Source: Candidatus Saccharimonadota bacterium (GTDB lineage Bacteria; Patescibacteriota; Saccharimonadia; Saccharimonadales; UBA4665). From it: DNA of 64,000 bases. Under the pieces are notes generated by a model, which worked only from the letters and a program-made list of their open reading frames with translations, was not told the origin of the DNA and ran no database searches. The position numbers and the translations under genes were made by a program. Shown here one piece after another: positions 49,315 through 59,121 of this stretch (position 1 is its first letter; the number at the start of each line of letters is the position of its first letter). The DNA lies in NCBI GenBank assembly GCA_027315225.1, contig DAHUYJ010000003.1:1-64000 (forward strand), read 5' to 3'.

Positions 49315-51420
49315 CTAAGGACTGCCTCCTGGGCCAGTCCAGTGCCAGGCACCTTGGCTCCAATAGCTCGACGGCGCATTTGTTGGCCCTGTCTTGACGC
49401 CAGGGCTATGAGAGCCGAACGTATACACAGTGTTACCTTTTACGTACATGACGATTTCGACGTGTCCATCACCAGGGCTACCATTTCCCGCGTTGGTGGT
49501 TACTATGTCCCCTGCCTGAGCTTGGCTGATTGGGATACTTTTCCAATAGTTGGATCCAGAACCCACCATAAAACCGGTGCTGTTTGAAACAGACCAAGTA
49601 AAGCTTTGGTTAAAAGCCGCGTCTACCGCAACACTTACCAAGCCGCTGCAGTCGGTACCGCATGGTCCCGGATTGCTCACAGTGCTTGAGCCCGCGGCGC
49701 TCGACAGGGCGCTCAATGGGCAGTTCTGCCGAAAAGTCGAATAACTTTCGTGCCCACCGCCCCACAAGTAATATATGCCGGCGTATTTTTCAGCTTCGCA
49801 CAGGATGGCCGCATTCCCGGTCACGCTGCCGGCGGACACCCCGCCGCTGGTGCAGTTTACAGAGCCGCAACCGCCCGGACTGCTCGGGTTGCTGACTGCA
49901 GGGCCACTCCCCCCAGTAGTCAGTTTTATGAGCTGTTGGGTCCACGATTTGATGTTGGCGATATACTGTGCGGTGTTATTTTGGCCTGGGGGAGAATATG
50001 CCTCCATTAAGGCCACGAGATTGTTGCCGCTTATGCTGCTGCCGTACTGGTCTCTTAAGTAAGTAGCCATGTCGCCCCCTCCGGGTATATTTTTGTTCTC
50101 CGGAGCTGTGTAGTCAACGCTGGCCTCTACGGACGACCACTTATACCATGACTTGGCTCCCTGAAAACTTGGTTGACCCGGACCTGCCGTACGGCCGAAC
50201 GAGTTGTGCGCATGGATCACGTTATAGTCGCCGGGGTCAGACAGGCTGGACTCTTCTTTGGCGATCGAAACTATAAGGAACGGGTTGACGTTCGAATTTT
50301 TAGCGCTGGCAACAATGGTGGAGCCCAGGCCGCTCAGCTTACTCTGCGGATTTTCCTGCTTTATCCATGTATTAATAGCACTTGCCATGGCGGCCGGATC
50401 AAGATTCGGGAATGCTGCTCCGTCTGGGGCGCCAGATCCGGCGGAAACCGATCCGGTTGAGCAGCTGCAGGTGCTGCCGCTGACGCCGGGAGCGGAGCCT
50501 GGCCCCGGTATGGGCACGATGTTTTCTATTCCTTTCGCCACACCATCCGCATATTTACTGAGCAGGCCGGGGCTGACTGAAGCACCTGGGGCGTCCTGGG
50601 TCTGCTCGGCATACACCCAGGGAACCTTGGCAAAGTACTGGGTGGTCAGCATGTTGCCCTTCATGACCGTACCGGTAATAGGATCGGTCCTGCTGATGGG
50701 GCCGTAGATGTTGGCGTACGTGCCGGCGTGCCATGGCTGCCCTTCTACGTTTTGCAGCGCACTTGCCATGGCCGAGGCATCCTTTTGGTCGGTGTTTGCC
50801 AAGCCACTGTTAGTGTAAACATCATGAGTTCCGGTAGTAGTGACTACGTAGTTACCGACACCGGGATAGAAGACGTTGTTGTCATGCGACGGGTTCCCGG
50901 GCGTGGTATGCAGCGATACTCCGAGGGCGGCGTTGGCGTTATTAGCAACCTCGGCACGCTTTTTCAGGTTGGTTGAGCTATCATCAAGCGAACTTTTGGT
51001 AAGCAGTACAGTGTAGCCGTCATTTTGCAGCGTGTTCTTTACATCTTGAGCCACTTGCCATACCTGTGCCATCTCAGGATCATTCTCGTAGTCAAATACC
51101 GGCAGCTTCGTGGCCGGGTCCACGGCCTCGTTGGCCTTGGGGGCATGACCGGGGTCCAGGACTATGGTAGTCGCTCCGGAAGCGTTGCCTGAGGGGGCAG
51201 AGGCCGCGCCGGACACCCCGCATGCAGAACCTGTTACCCAGTTTGGGTATTCATTTAGGGCCTGGAGTTCGCCGGTGGGGAGAGGCTGTACGTAAGAAGC
51301 GGCAGCTACAGGAGCCACAGGCAAAACGACCATCCACAGATTTGCAAGAGCTGCAAGACAGAATAAAACTCTCTTGGGAGCTATCGACAGGGCGTTTCTC
51401 ACAGGTGTTTTGATTTTCAT
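49315..51420 (-). CDS. three-domain murein hydrolase (amidase, muramidase/glucosaminidase-like, NlpC/P60)
   Basis: A 701-residue secreted enzyme with a signal peptide (about 1-42). Domain 1 (about 85-285) is an Amidase_3-type N-acetylmuramoyl-L-alanine amidase: VLDPGHAP for zinc, SLHTT and WVYAEQTQ. Domain 2 (about 340-510) resembles lysozyme/glucosaminidase: NPFLIVSIAKEESSL with the likely catalytic Glu near 388. Domain 3 (about 570-695) is NlpC/P60 with CGTDCSGLV (Cys near 590) and GDGHVEIVM (His near 655). Three different wall bonds would be cut. In the VirB4/PrgI locus it resembles the wall-opening subunit of Gram-positive conjugation systems. Confidence 0.85.
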   Translation of the reverse strand: MKIKTPVRNALSIAPKRVLFCLAALANLWMVVLPVAPVAAASYVQPLPTGELQALNEYPNWVTGSACGVSGAASAPSGNASGATTIVLDPGHAPKANEAVDPATKLPVFDYENDPEMAQVWQVAQDVKNTLQNDGYTVLLTKSSLDDSSTNLKKRAEVANNANAALGVSLHTTPGNPSHDNNVFYPGVGNYVVTTTGTHDVYTNSGLANTDQKDASAMASALQNVEGQPWHAGTYANIYGPISRTDPITGTVMKGNMLTTQYFAKVPWVYAEQTQDAPGASVSPGLLSKYADGVAKGIENIVPIPGPGSAPGVSGSTCSCSTGSVSAGSGAPDGAAFPNLDPAAMASAINTWIKQENPQSKLSGLGSTIVASAKNSNVNPFLIVSIAKEESSLSDPGDYNVIHAHNSFGRTAGPGQPSFQGAKSWYKWSSVEASVDYTAPENKNIPGGGDMATYLRDQYGSSISGNNLVALMEAYSPPGQNNTAQYIANIKSWTQQLIKLTTGGSGPAVSNPSSPGGCGSVNCTSGGVSAGSVTGNAAILCEAEKYAGIYYLWGGGHESYSTFRQNCPLSALSSAAGSSTVSNPGPCGTDCSGLVSVAVDAAFNQSFTWSVSNSTGFMVGSGSNYWKSIPISQAQAGDIVTTNAGNGSPGDGHVEIVMYVKGNTVYTFGSHSPGVKTGPTNAPSSYWSQGAWHWTGPGGSP

Positions 51421-51448
51421 ATCGTAAGAGCCGGAGCGGCCGGGCTAA

Positions 51449-51682
51449 CTAGCCTCCACTGCCGCTACCGCTTCCACCCTCATAGAATTGAAACAGGTCC
51501 GCCCTAACGCCATCGACGCTCTTCTGGGTTTGGGAAACATTCTGCTGGAGCTTCTTAACCAGGGATTGCGTGCTTGACAACGTCTTGTTTGTTTCGTAGG
51601 TCCGGAACACCAGGAACACGTTGCTTGCTACCAGCAACACTATAACTGCTATAAGTAGTAAGGCTGCTTTTGTGGGACTCAT
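51449..51682 (-). CDS. small membrane protein with coiled-coil
   Basis: A 77-residue protein: an N-terminal TM segment (about 6-26), then a helical region with heptad-like Leu, Val and Gln (32-62), then a Gly/Ser tail. Function unknown. It lies between the murein hydrolase and the giant phosphoesterase fusion and may tether or space subunits. Confidence 0.55.
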   Translation of the reverse strand: MSPTKAALLLIAVIVLLVASNVFLVFRTYETNKTLSSTQSLVKKLQQNVSQTQKSVDGVRADLFQFYEGGSGSGSGG

Positions 51683-51725
51683 AGCATTCCTCTTCTATAC
51701 GTATTGTAAAGCATAACCATGAACA

Positions 51726-54700
51726 TTATCCACCGGAGCCGCTGCATGTGCCACCTACGCCTGTGTCTGTGCAAACTGTTCCGCCTGACAATATTAGGGG
51801 TGGCCGCGGTGCCTGGCTAAAGTCAAAGTCGCTGGTCAGGTCGCCGGTCAGGGGGCTATTCTCGCGAACATCCGGCCGCGGGTCTGGGCGGCCATCAGTC
51901 GAAGGATCAAGCCGCTGCCCGTTTAGAAAGTCGTCCTCGATGAATTTTAGATAGGCGTCGTGGCTGGTCTGCTGGTTGTCTATATAGCCTTTCTTCGCAT
52001 AGGGGCTGATAACCAGGCCAGGCACCCTGATACCCAGACCGTTGTTATCCAGTTGCGGGGGTGGTACATGGTCGTAAAAGCCGCCCCAGTCGTCCCACGA
52101 CAGGAATATAGCAGTACTATCCCAGTCAGGACTTTGCATAATAGTATTTATAAGTCCTGTTACGTAGCTCTGGCCGGTACTTACCAGGGCGGGCGGATGT
52201 TCGCTGACTATATTGTTCGGGTCAATCCAGCTGACAGCCGGAAGGTTTCCGCTGGCGGCCTGCTGGTAGAAGTTACCCAAAGGTTGAATGTTGCCGAGTT
52301 GGTTGTCCTGGTGGACATCAGTAAATGACGGTAGAGGATTCCAGATCCCGGGCGTGTAATAATTTTGCTTGGGCGGATTGGGGCAAGATGTGGCTCCGGG
52401 GTTCGGACAGTCCGGATCCCCTCCGTCAAAGACGTAGTAACCCCACGGCACATTGTCTTTGTGCAGCAGATAGGTCAAGTCCGTCCACGCATAAACTGGA
52501 TCGGGCGGCTGGGTGGTTTGCCCTTTACACATTATGTCTATGGGGCATTGGGGACTGAGTCCGTTGCCTATGGCGCCTACACAGGACATCGGGTTAGAAG
52601 CAGGCAGGCCGTTCAAGCCGCATCTGGCAGACCATCCCGAAACCATGTAAAGATGCTCAGGAAAGCTCCAAGAGCTGCTGGATTCGAACATGTGGTCCTG
52701 AAGCACGAAGTTTTTGGCGTACTGCCAGTAGTTATAAACGGTCCCGGTCCCTTGCGTGTTGCCGGTATGGTATCCCATCACGTCATTCACGGCGTTTGGC
52801 TGGCTACAACCTGGTGAGTCCTGATTAACGATACAGGCACAGGCGTCCTTATCCTGATTTGCTTTTATGCTACAGTACGCTTCCAGGTTTTTGTACTTAT
52901 TCTTATTATTGTCTATAAGCTTTTGCTCGTGGGAGTAAAAGCCGTCCATTTTTCCGCCGTCCACGTCATTTGCATAACTACCGTAATCGTGGGAAGAGCC
53001 GTAGTTTTTGTCAGTATTATTTATGTACGGGCACACCTTTTTGCCGCTAGGATTGGACAGGTCGGCAGGAATGCACACCCCCGGCTTAAGCGAGCCGCTG
53101 GAAGTAAAGAGACCGTCAGCCCCCGGATAGGCGCCGAAGTACGTATCAAACGAACGGTTCTCCTGCATGATGACCACCACGTGCTGGATCTTGTGTATCC
53201 CGCCTGTCGGCTTGCTCGCCACGGGCGTAGAAGGACTACAACTACTGCTGGTATCTGCTAGGTCGTCGGTGGTGAGCAAGCTGCAATTGAGAGCGCCCCC
53301 GGCACTACCGACCGTGGCCTTGATGAGCAAGCACGGATTTGTCGACGTATTCTCGGGCATTCCCGTGCTCGAATCAGTAGTGGCGGCCGCCTCACCGTTC
53401 CAACCTTGTCCATTTCCCGAATGCTGATAGTCGTAGTTGTTTTGATAGGCTTGGGCGGCATTATCGGAGCAGTGATTGTCCCAGTAGGTCCCCGGGTTAG
53501 GCGGTATAGACGGTGTAGGCCCGGACGGGTAGCCATACTGCGTTACCCCGAATGGGTCAGGCTGTGCCGGGGTGGCAGCGCTCGCTCTCGCCGAAAAAAT
53601 GGAGCCGAAACTCTGCGCTAGGGTACCGAATGGATCGCCTACCAGGCTTGCAAAAGAGCCTGCGGAACTGCTCACGCTGCTCGGCATATCCAGGGCAAGC
53701 TTGGATACTAGCGAATACTGGCTATTGGTATCGAACATTCGCGCAAAAAACGATTCATTGGTGAATTGCTGTTGGGCCTGGTCCTGTTGCTGGTTCATAA
53801 TAGCGGCCGCCTGGGTTGCCGACAGCTTCTGCCCGCCCAAACCTGTATGAGCATAGTCGTTGCCTGATACATCCGCACCGGCCGCCATCATATCGAATGT
53901 GCGGCCACCGCTCATGTTGGTGCCGAAAGGATCGGGAATAACACTACTAATCACTGCGCTATATACAGGTTTAAGGGCTTGGCTGATCAGGCTACTTAGG
54001 CTGCTCACTCCTGGGATATGGCTGATAAGAAAGCCAAGCACGTCGTTTACTATGCCAAAGACGCCGCCCAGAATGCCATGTATGACTCCGGCAGCGCTAG
54101 TGATAATGCTTATGCCGGGCAGGTTTAGGAACGAAGTTATGGTATTAGCAATTCCGTTGCCCTGACCAAGCACTTCCTCCGGACACACCAGTTTGCCGGC
54201 AGGAATCGGCTTATTTCCTGAGCAAAGATAGCTGCTGGAAGCATTAGTGCTCTTTTTGGTGGCTGCGTATGCCTTAGCAGGCAACACATCGTTAAGCAGC
54301 GAAGTTGTGGTCGACGGGGACCCTCCGCCGTTCATTAAGCTGTTATACAGCGGCGTAGCCTCGGCTCCGGCCGTACCGCCGACTTCGGGATCATTAGAAT
54401 TGCCGTTGTTGCCGGGCCCAAGCGAATTTGTGAACGACCCAACTTCCGTAGCGTCGACATGTCCGGTGTGGACCTCATCGGCATAGGAACGGTACTCCAT
54501 ATACAGGCTTACCGCCGCCGCCGCGTTGGTTATGTAGGATAGTTTTTTGATCTTGGGCCCTATGTTTTTCAAGGTTGAAATCAGACTAGATATTCGGTTA
54601 ACCCAGCCTATGACAGGGGCTGCACTGGAAATCTGGTCGCTTAACTCGCTCAGGCCCAGTTTTTCCAGTGCGGCGTCAAGAAGGTACTTTGAATAGCCAT

Positions 54701-56033
54701 CTTCCGAGATAGTCTCATACTCTTTGATCATTTTTTTGACAGCGCTTTTATCTGTTATTCCGTAGCGTGTTGCAAGCTCTTCGAGGTTGGTACGCACCTT
54801 GGTGTCCGTCTCGGGGTTTTCCGGTGCACCGCTTAACTCGCCCGTCGTCCCGTCCTGAGGAGTCGTCGGTTGGGTTTGTTCTGGGTCGCAGCCGGGATCA
54901 AATAGGCATTGCAAAACAATCCCTAGCGTGTCGGTTCTCGGGACTATAACCCTTTTGGCTAAAAAGATTTTGGCGGCATTTTTCTTTTGGTTAGCAAAAT
55001 CATGCAGTGCGTCCTTGGTGCCACAGAAGAGAATGCAGCGCTTGATGCCATATTTTTCTTCGAGCAGCCGTCCGACCTTATAGCGCATCATTACCTGCTT
55101 CCATTTGGTTTCATTTTGCACAGCGTCATTTATAGCGGTACGCATAGCGGATCGGTCAGCTCGCTGGAAATCGCTGTTGAGCTTTTGGCCATCGGAACCA
55201 ATATTATCGCCTACGCCGCTTGTACCTGGCGCCTTGAGGTACCATGACTTAGTAGTCCTGTCGTACTTAAACTCTATGCCGTATTTGGTCGCCAATTTAT
55301 TCTCAAGCCTGTTAGCAGACCAGGTCTTGTATAGCCTCTCTACGGGGTTATTGCCCGAAATAGTGACCTTGCAGTTTTTGCTGACCGTTGTTCCGCAACG
55401 CTTATAGAATGGCAGGGCCTTTTTGATGTAACTTTCCAACATGTTGTCTGTTTCTTTCTGTACAGCGCTGTCAGCGCTGGAAAAGAAGTGACTCTCCAGA
55501 TTTTGGACCATATTTTCGACCTTTAGAGGTATAAGCAAGAAGAATATGAGAACACCTGTACCGGTTGCTCCTGCTAGGGCGCCGCCGCCGATAATTGCCC
55601 GGCTTTTGGTAATTCTGAACCTGGCTTTTTTGTTGCCGGTGGAGCTTGAGTTGCCATATGTATATCCTTGGCCAACGCGGTCATCTGGCTCATCCTCCGG
55701 CGACTCCTCGGCGCTTCTGAGAGAGCTTGGTATCCCGCCGGTGTTGGAGCTTGCGCCACCGGCTCTGCTTCCCACCTGCCGCCTTGGGCCGCCTGGACGG
55801 GTTCTGCCTGTAGCCGAAGACGAGGTATTGCTACTGGCTCCGCCGGATTGCGAGCGAGTACTGCTGCGTGCACCTCCGGCCTGGGAATCGGTTCTGTCGC
55901 TTGCATGCCAGAAACCGCCTCCGGCCGTGTTGTTGGCGATACCTTCGCGGGCTTGCAGGCCTGATTTTGTTTCCGCACGGGGATCTTTCTCACTATCACG
56001 TGCAGGATCTTGCTGTTTAGCTGGTTCTGCCAT
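51726..56033 (-). CDS. giant membrane protein fused to a phosphoesterase (phospholipase C/acid phosphatase family)
   Basis: A 1435-residue protein. Residues 1-145 are low-complexity and charged. A TM helix lies at about 148-173. A long exported region follows (175-600), then a hydrophobic patch (about 628-700) and Gln/Ser-rich linkers. Residues about 945-1420 are a PF04185-type phosphoesterase: HVVVIMQENRSFDTYFG, HDYGSYANDVDGGKMDGF, SSWSFPEHLYMVSGWSA and FLSWDDWGGFYDHVPPP are metal-site and substrate motifs of phospholipase C/AcpA enzymes. It is encoded between VirB4 and the murein hydrolase. It is probably a surface-presented phospholipase or phosphatase. Confidence 0.8.
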   Translation of the reverse strand: MAEPAKQQDPARDSEKDPRAETKSGLQAREGIANNTAGGGFWHASDRTDSQAGGARSSTRSQSGGASSNTSSSATGRTRPGGPRRQVGSRAGGASSNTGGIPSSLRSAEESPEDEPDDRVGQGYTYGNSSSTGNKKARFRITKSRAIIGGGALAGATGTGVLIFFLLIPLKVENMVQNLESHFFSSADSAVQKETDNMLESYIKKALPFYKRCGTTVSKNCKVTISGNNPVERLYKTWSANRLENKLATKYGIEFKYDRTTKSWYLKAPGTSGVGDNIGSDGQKLNSDFQRADRSAMRTAINDAVQNETKWKQVMMRYKVGRLLEEKYGIKRCILFCGTKDALHDFANQKKNAAKIFLAKRVIVPRTDTLGIVLQCLFDPGCDPEQTQPTTPQDGTTGELSGAPENPETDTKVRTNLEELATRYGITDKSAVKKMIKEYETISEDGYSKYLLDAALEKLGLSELSDQISSAAPVIGWVNRISSLISTLKNIGPKIKKLSYITNAAAAVSLYMEYRSYADEVHTGHVDATEVGSFTNSLGPGNNGNSNDPEVGGTAGAEATPLYNSLMNGGGSPSTTTSLLNDVLPAKAYAATKKSTNASSSYLCSGNKPIPAGKLVCPEEVLGQGNGIANTITSFLNLPGISIITSAAGVIHGILGGVFGIVNDVLGFLISHIPGVSSLSSLISQALKPVYSAVISSVIPDPFGTNMSGGRTFDMMAAGADVSGNDYAHTGLGGQKLSATQAAAIMNQQQDQAQQQFTNESFFARMFDTNSQYSLVSKLALDMPSSVSSSAGSFASLVGDPFGTLAQSFGSIFSARASAATPAQPDPFGVTQYGYPSGPTPSIPPNPGTYWDNHCSDNAAQAYQNNYDYQHSGNGQGWNGEAAATTDSSTGMPENTSTNPCLLIKATVGSAGGALNCSLLTTDDLADTSSSCSPSTPVASKPTGGIHKIQHVVVIMQENRSFDTYFGAYPGADGLFTSSGSLKPGVCIPADLSNPSGKKVCPYINNTDKNYGSSHDYGSYANDVDGGKMDGFYSHEQKLIDNNKNKYKNLEAYCSIKANQDKDACACIVNQDSPGCSQPNAVNDVMGYHTGNTQGTGTVYNYWQYAKNFVLQDHMFESSSSWSFPEHLYMVSGWSARCGLNGLPASNPMSCVGAIGNGLSPQCPIDIMCKGQTTQPPDPVYAWTDLTYLLHKDNVPWGYYVFDGGDPDCPNPGATSCPNPPKQNYYTPGIWNPLPSFTDVHQDNQLGNIQPLGNFYQQAASGNLPAVSWIDPNNIVSEHPPALVSTGQSYVTGLINTIMQSPDWDSTAIFLSWDDWGGFYDHVPPPQLDNNGLGIRVPGLVISPYAKKGYIDNQQTSHDAYLKFIEDDFLNGQRLDPSTDGRPDPRPDVRENSPLTGDLTSDFDFSQAPRPPLILSGGTVCTDTGVGGTCSGSGG

Positions 56034-56128
56034 GTTGGTTTCCGGTTGCCCTACCTAACCATTACTGTTTTGTATTATAGCCTTCTTTACGGAATCAGGC
56101 CACATAGCGATTCGCCCTGTTTTAGTCT

Positions 56129-58102
56129 CTATACGCTGCCGGCACTTCCCGGTGTCAGCCGGTTGTTGAGGTCTATGGTACCCTGGGGCTGGTTAAACTC
56201 TCCGGCGCTCGGCCCTATCCCGAAGCCGCCGCCTTCCTCGTTTGCTCTTGCCTCTTGAATGGCCTGCACCTGCTCGGGATTGGTGGTGATGAGTTCGGTT
56301 TCTGTAGGGCTGGCTACCACTTGGATATGCACATGGTTTTGCCCGGCAAAGAACAGCCCCTGCCCGACCGGGAACTGGCTCAACCGCTTGCGTTCCTCGC
56401 TTGTCAGCTTGAATACATCTGTCAGCACGTCCACCGCCGTGGGCGACTGCTTGAGTAGGAACTGCATGGAGGCGTTGGCGACAATGGCCCGGCCCATGCG
56501 CGAACCCATGAAGTCCTCGACGTCCTGGGTGATAGTCGTGACGCCCAGGTTGTATTTGCGGGCGCGCTTAGCAAGCGAGAACAAAAAGCCGGCGGAGTCC
56601 TCGTACTTCATTAATTGCCAGGCCTCATCAACTATCAGGATACGGCGCCTCTCGTCGGTCTTGGTCTTGTTCCAAATGTAGTTGAGTACGATGTACATGG
56701 CGACTGGGCGGAGTTCGTCTTCCAGGTCGCGCAGATTGAACACTACCAGTGGGTTGTTAATGTCCACATTGCTTTGCTGGGAGAAGATACCGGCGAACGT
56801 ACCGGTGGTGTATTTGCGCAGACGCTGCGCCAGCTGCGGCCCGGTTCCGCCCATGTGCAGGAGAGTGTCGTACAGGTCATTAATAGTCGGCGGCGTGCCG
56901 GTATGGGTTAGCGGATCGTTGGTTATGCCGGCCCTGGCGTAGGTTTCGATCAGGGCGGCATCCAGGTCGGCCTCCTCGCTTGGCGCCAGGGCCGGCGTCA
57001 TTCGGCCGGCATCGGCCCCAGCCATTTCGATCTGGGCTCCGCCCATCATCAGTCGCAGCAGGCCATGCAATGTGATCAGGTTGCTGCGCAACGCACTGTC
57101 GGCCTCCTCGCTGTCTACGACTTTTGGCAGGTCAAATGGGTTGATTCGGGTCGAAGAGTTCAAACTGAGCTGGACGTACGCCCCATCCACAGCCTCACAC
57201 ATCCGCTGGTACTCGTTCTCCGGGTCGATGATGAAGATTTCCGTGCCGAACATCATGCTGCGCAGGGCCTCCAGCTTGACGGTGAAGCTCTTTCCAGCAC
57301 CGGATTTGGCAAACACTACGGAGTTGCCGTTTTCCAAGCTGAACCGGTCGAAGATAACCAGTCCGGAATTGTGCATGTTGATGCCGTAGAGGATGCCGTT
57401 GTCCTGGCTGAGGTCTGCGCTGGTGAACGGAAAGCTGGTAGAGAGCGCGCCGGTGCTCATATTGCGCCGGATCTGTAGCTGGTCAATGAGTTGCGGCACC
57501 GTACTGTTGAGTCCTTGTTCTTGTTGGGAGGACGCCGGCTTGCTATAAACCAGCTGTTGCCCAAGCATTGACTCCACCTTGTGCGAAATAAAGTCCAGCT
57601 CCTCCATGCCGCCGCCATAGATAGTAAAGTAAAGCCCGAACCGGAAGAACCGTTCCTCGCCGACCTGCAGCTTGTCGCGCATCTCTTCGGCGTCCATGAT
57701 AGCCGCTTCTTTGCCGGGGTCGCGGACACGGCCTTTTTCGGCCTCAATCTGGATGCCGGCCTCCAGCTGTGTAACTTTCTTACGCAGGTTTTCCAGCACC
57801 ACCTGGCTTTCTACCGGATACACATACATGCTGATGTCGATCACCTCGTCCAGGTTTATCAAGCCGCTTAGCCAACCGGTGTACAGCTGCCTGGGGTAGC
57901 CATACACATAGTAGGTTCTAGCGTAACGCGTACCGATCTGGAAATGCGTGCTGCTGAACTCAATCGAGCTAGGCGCAATGAAGTCACGCAGTGCGGTAAT
58001 GCCCTTCTGAAAGGCGCTTTGGACTTCCTGCTGCTCACGTTCCCGTTGGGCCTGCGCGACGGCCATCGGATCCGGCGGCGGTTGCTTTTTACGCCCCAGC
58101 AT
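56129..58102 (-). CDS. virB4: VirB4/TraC-type secretion ATPase
   Basis: A 657-residue ATPase of the type IV secretion family. Walker A is AKSGAGKSF (near 266) and Walker B is RRILIVDEAWQLM (near 488). SLNSSTRINPFDL and ITQDVEDFMGSRMGR are typical VirB4 motifs. The N-terminal region is short because part of it seems to be encoded by the gene upstream. GGAGG lies 9 nt before the ATG, 13 nt after the previous stop. Energises assembly and transport. Confidence 0.92.
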   Translation of the reverse strand: MLGRKKQPPPDPMAVAQAQREREQQEVQSAFQKGITALRDFIAPSSIEFSSTHFQIGTRYARTYYVYGYPRQLYTGWLSGLINLDEVIDISMYVYPVESQVVLENLRKKVTQLEAGIQIEAEKGRVRDPGKEAAIMDAEEMRDKLQVGEERFFRFGLYFTIYGGGMEELDFISHKVESMLGQQLVYSKPASSQQEQGLNSTVPQLIDQLQIRRNMSTGALSTSFPFTSADLSQDNGILYGINMHNSGLVIFDRFSLENGNSVVFAKSGAGKSFTVKLEALRSMMFGTEIFIIDPENEYQRMCEAVDGAYVQLSLNSSTRINPFDLPKVVDSEEADSALRSNLITLHGLLRLMMGGAQIEMAGADAGRMTPALAPSEEADLDAALIETYARAGITNDPLTHTGTPPTINDLYDTLLHMGGTGPQLAQRLRKYTTGTFAGIFSQQSNVDINNPLVVFNLRDLEDELRPVAMYIVLNYIWNKTKTDERRRILIVDEAWQLMKYEDSAGFLFSLAKRARKYNLGVTTITQDVEDFMGSRMGRAIVANASMQFLLKQSPTAVDVLTDVFKLTSEERKRLSQFPVGQGLFFAGQNHVHIQVVASPTETELITTNPEQVQAIQEARANEEGGGFGIGPSAGEFNQPQGTIDLNNRLTPGSAGSV

Positions 58103-58115
58103 CAGACATTCCTCC

Positions 58116-59069
58116 TCATTGCGGCAACTCCTGCTGGAGATGGGCCTGCGGCGCGCTGCCTCGGCCTTTGGTTACGACATCGGCCGTAAGATCGTTGAAA
58201 TTCTTGAGCTGTTGGCGGGTGGCAGTGTCCGGATTGTAAGTGTCATAGTAGAGCTCAATCAGCTCCTGGGTGTCCAGCGGCAGGCCCTGAACACTGCACT
58301 GCATAAGGCCGGACAGCACGGCCTGTACCCGGTTACGCAGCTCGGTTTTGGCGCTTTCCAGGTCGGCCTCGTTGATCACCACATGCTGTTCCTGCTTGCT
58401 GAATAACCCCCCGAGTCCGCTCAAAAAGTTCTTGCTTTGGGTCAGCGCTTTTTGCGCGTCTACGGTCGGGAAGAACGGGATCACCACGTAGAATTTTTTA
58501 TCCATAATGTTAGTCTGCTGGCTGAGGTTGGCTATATAGGATATATAGTCCTCCATGAGCAACGCCAATAGCATGTTGTCGTGCTCGGTACGTATTTTGT
58601 CCAGCTTCTCGATATAAGGCCCCAGGTCGACTTTTTGGGAACGGACAAAAATCTGGATCTGGAAGTACAGGGAATTTAAAAATCCCTGGTAGCTGTACTC
58701 GACAGCTTCCTGTTCCTGGGTGCTCATTAGGTCGAAGTTGATGCTCTTAGCCATTACCACCGACCGGAAAGACCCGTCGTTCATGATCACGATGCCGTCG
58801 CGAATCTCGGCGATTTGTAGAGAATTCTGGGTGCTGTTAGGATGGGTCTCGGGTTTAGAAGCCGGCTTTGGCGTGCCGGTAGGCATATTATATGGTGCCT
58901 GGGTTCCGGTACCGCCTTGTGCGTTAACAGGCGCCACTGACTGGCCTGGTATCAAGGGAGACGGTGCCGGCGTTGCGCTGGCTACCGACTGCAAGGCTCC
59001 GGTCTGGGGCTGATTGGGTTGCCCGGAAGCGTTTGGTTGGTCTGGTGTCGTTTGTGTTGACGGATCCAT
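58116..59069 (-). CDS. TraC/VirB4 N-terminal-like protein
   Basis: A 317-residue protein. A Pro/Gln/Thr-rich N-terminus (1-80) precedes a domain (85-300: LQIAEIRDGIVIMNDGSFRSVV, and SYQGFLNSLYFQIQIFVRSQ). This domain resembles the N-terminal part of TraC/VirB4 proteins. The ATPase part is the next gene. So the VirB4 function is likely divided between two proteins. No Walker motif is seen. Confidence 0.72.
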   Translation of the reverse strand: MDPSTQTTPDQPNASGQPNQPQTGALQSVASATPAPSPLIPGQSVAPVNAQGGTGTQAPYNMPTGTPKPASKPETHPNSTQNSLQIAEIRDGIVIMNDGSFRSVVMAKSINFDLMSTQEQEAVEYSYQGFLNSLYFQIQIFVRSQKVDLGPYIEKLDKIRTEHDNMLLALLMEDYISYIANLSQQTNIMDKKFYVVIPFFPTVDAQKALTQSKNFLSGLGGLFSKQEQHVVINEADLESAKTELRNRVQAVLSGLMQCSVQGLPLDTQELIELYYDTYNPDTATRQQLKNFNDLTADVVTKGRGSAPQAHLQQELPQ

Positions 59070-59121
59070 GATACGTTACCCACCTTGTTTATGATCAGGA
59101 GTCGTGCTTTTTGAAGTACAT

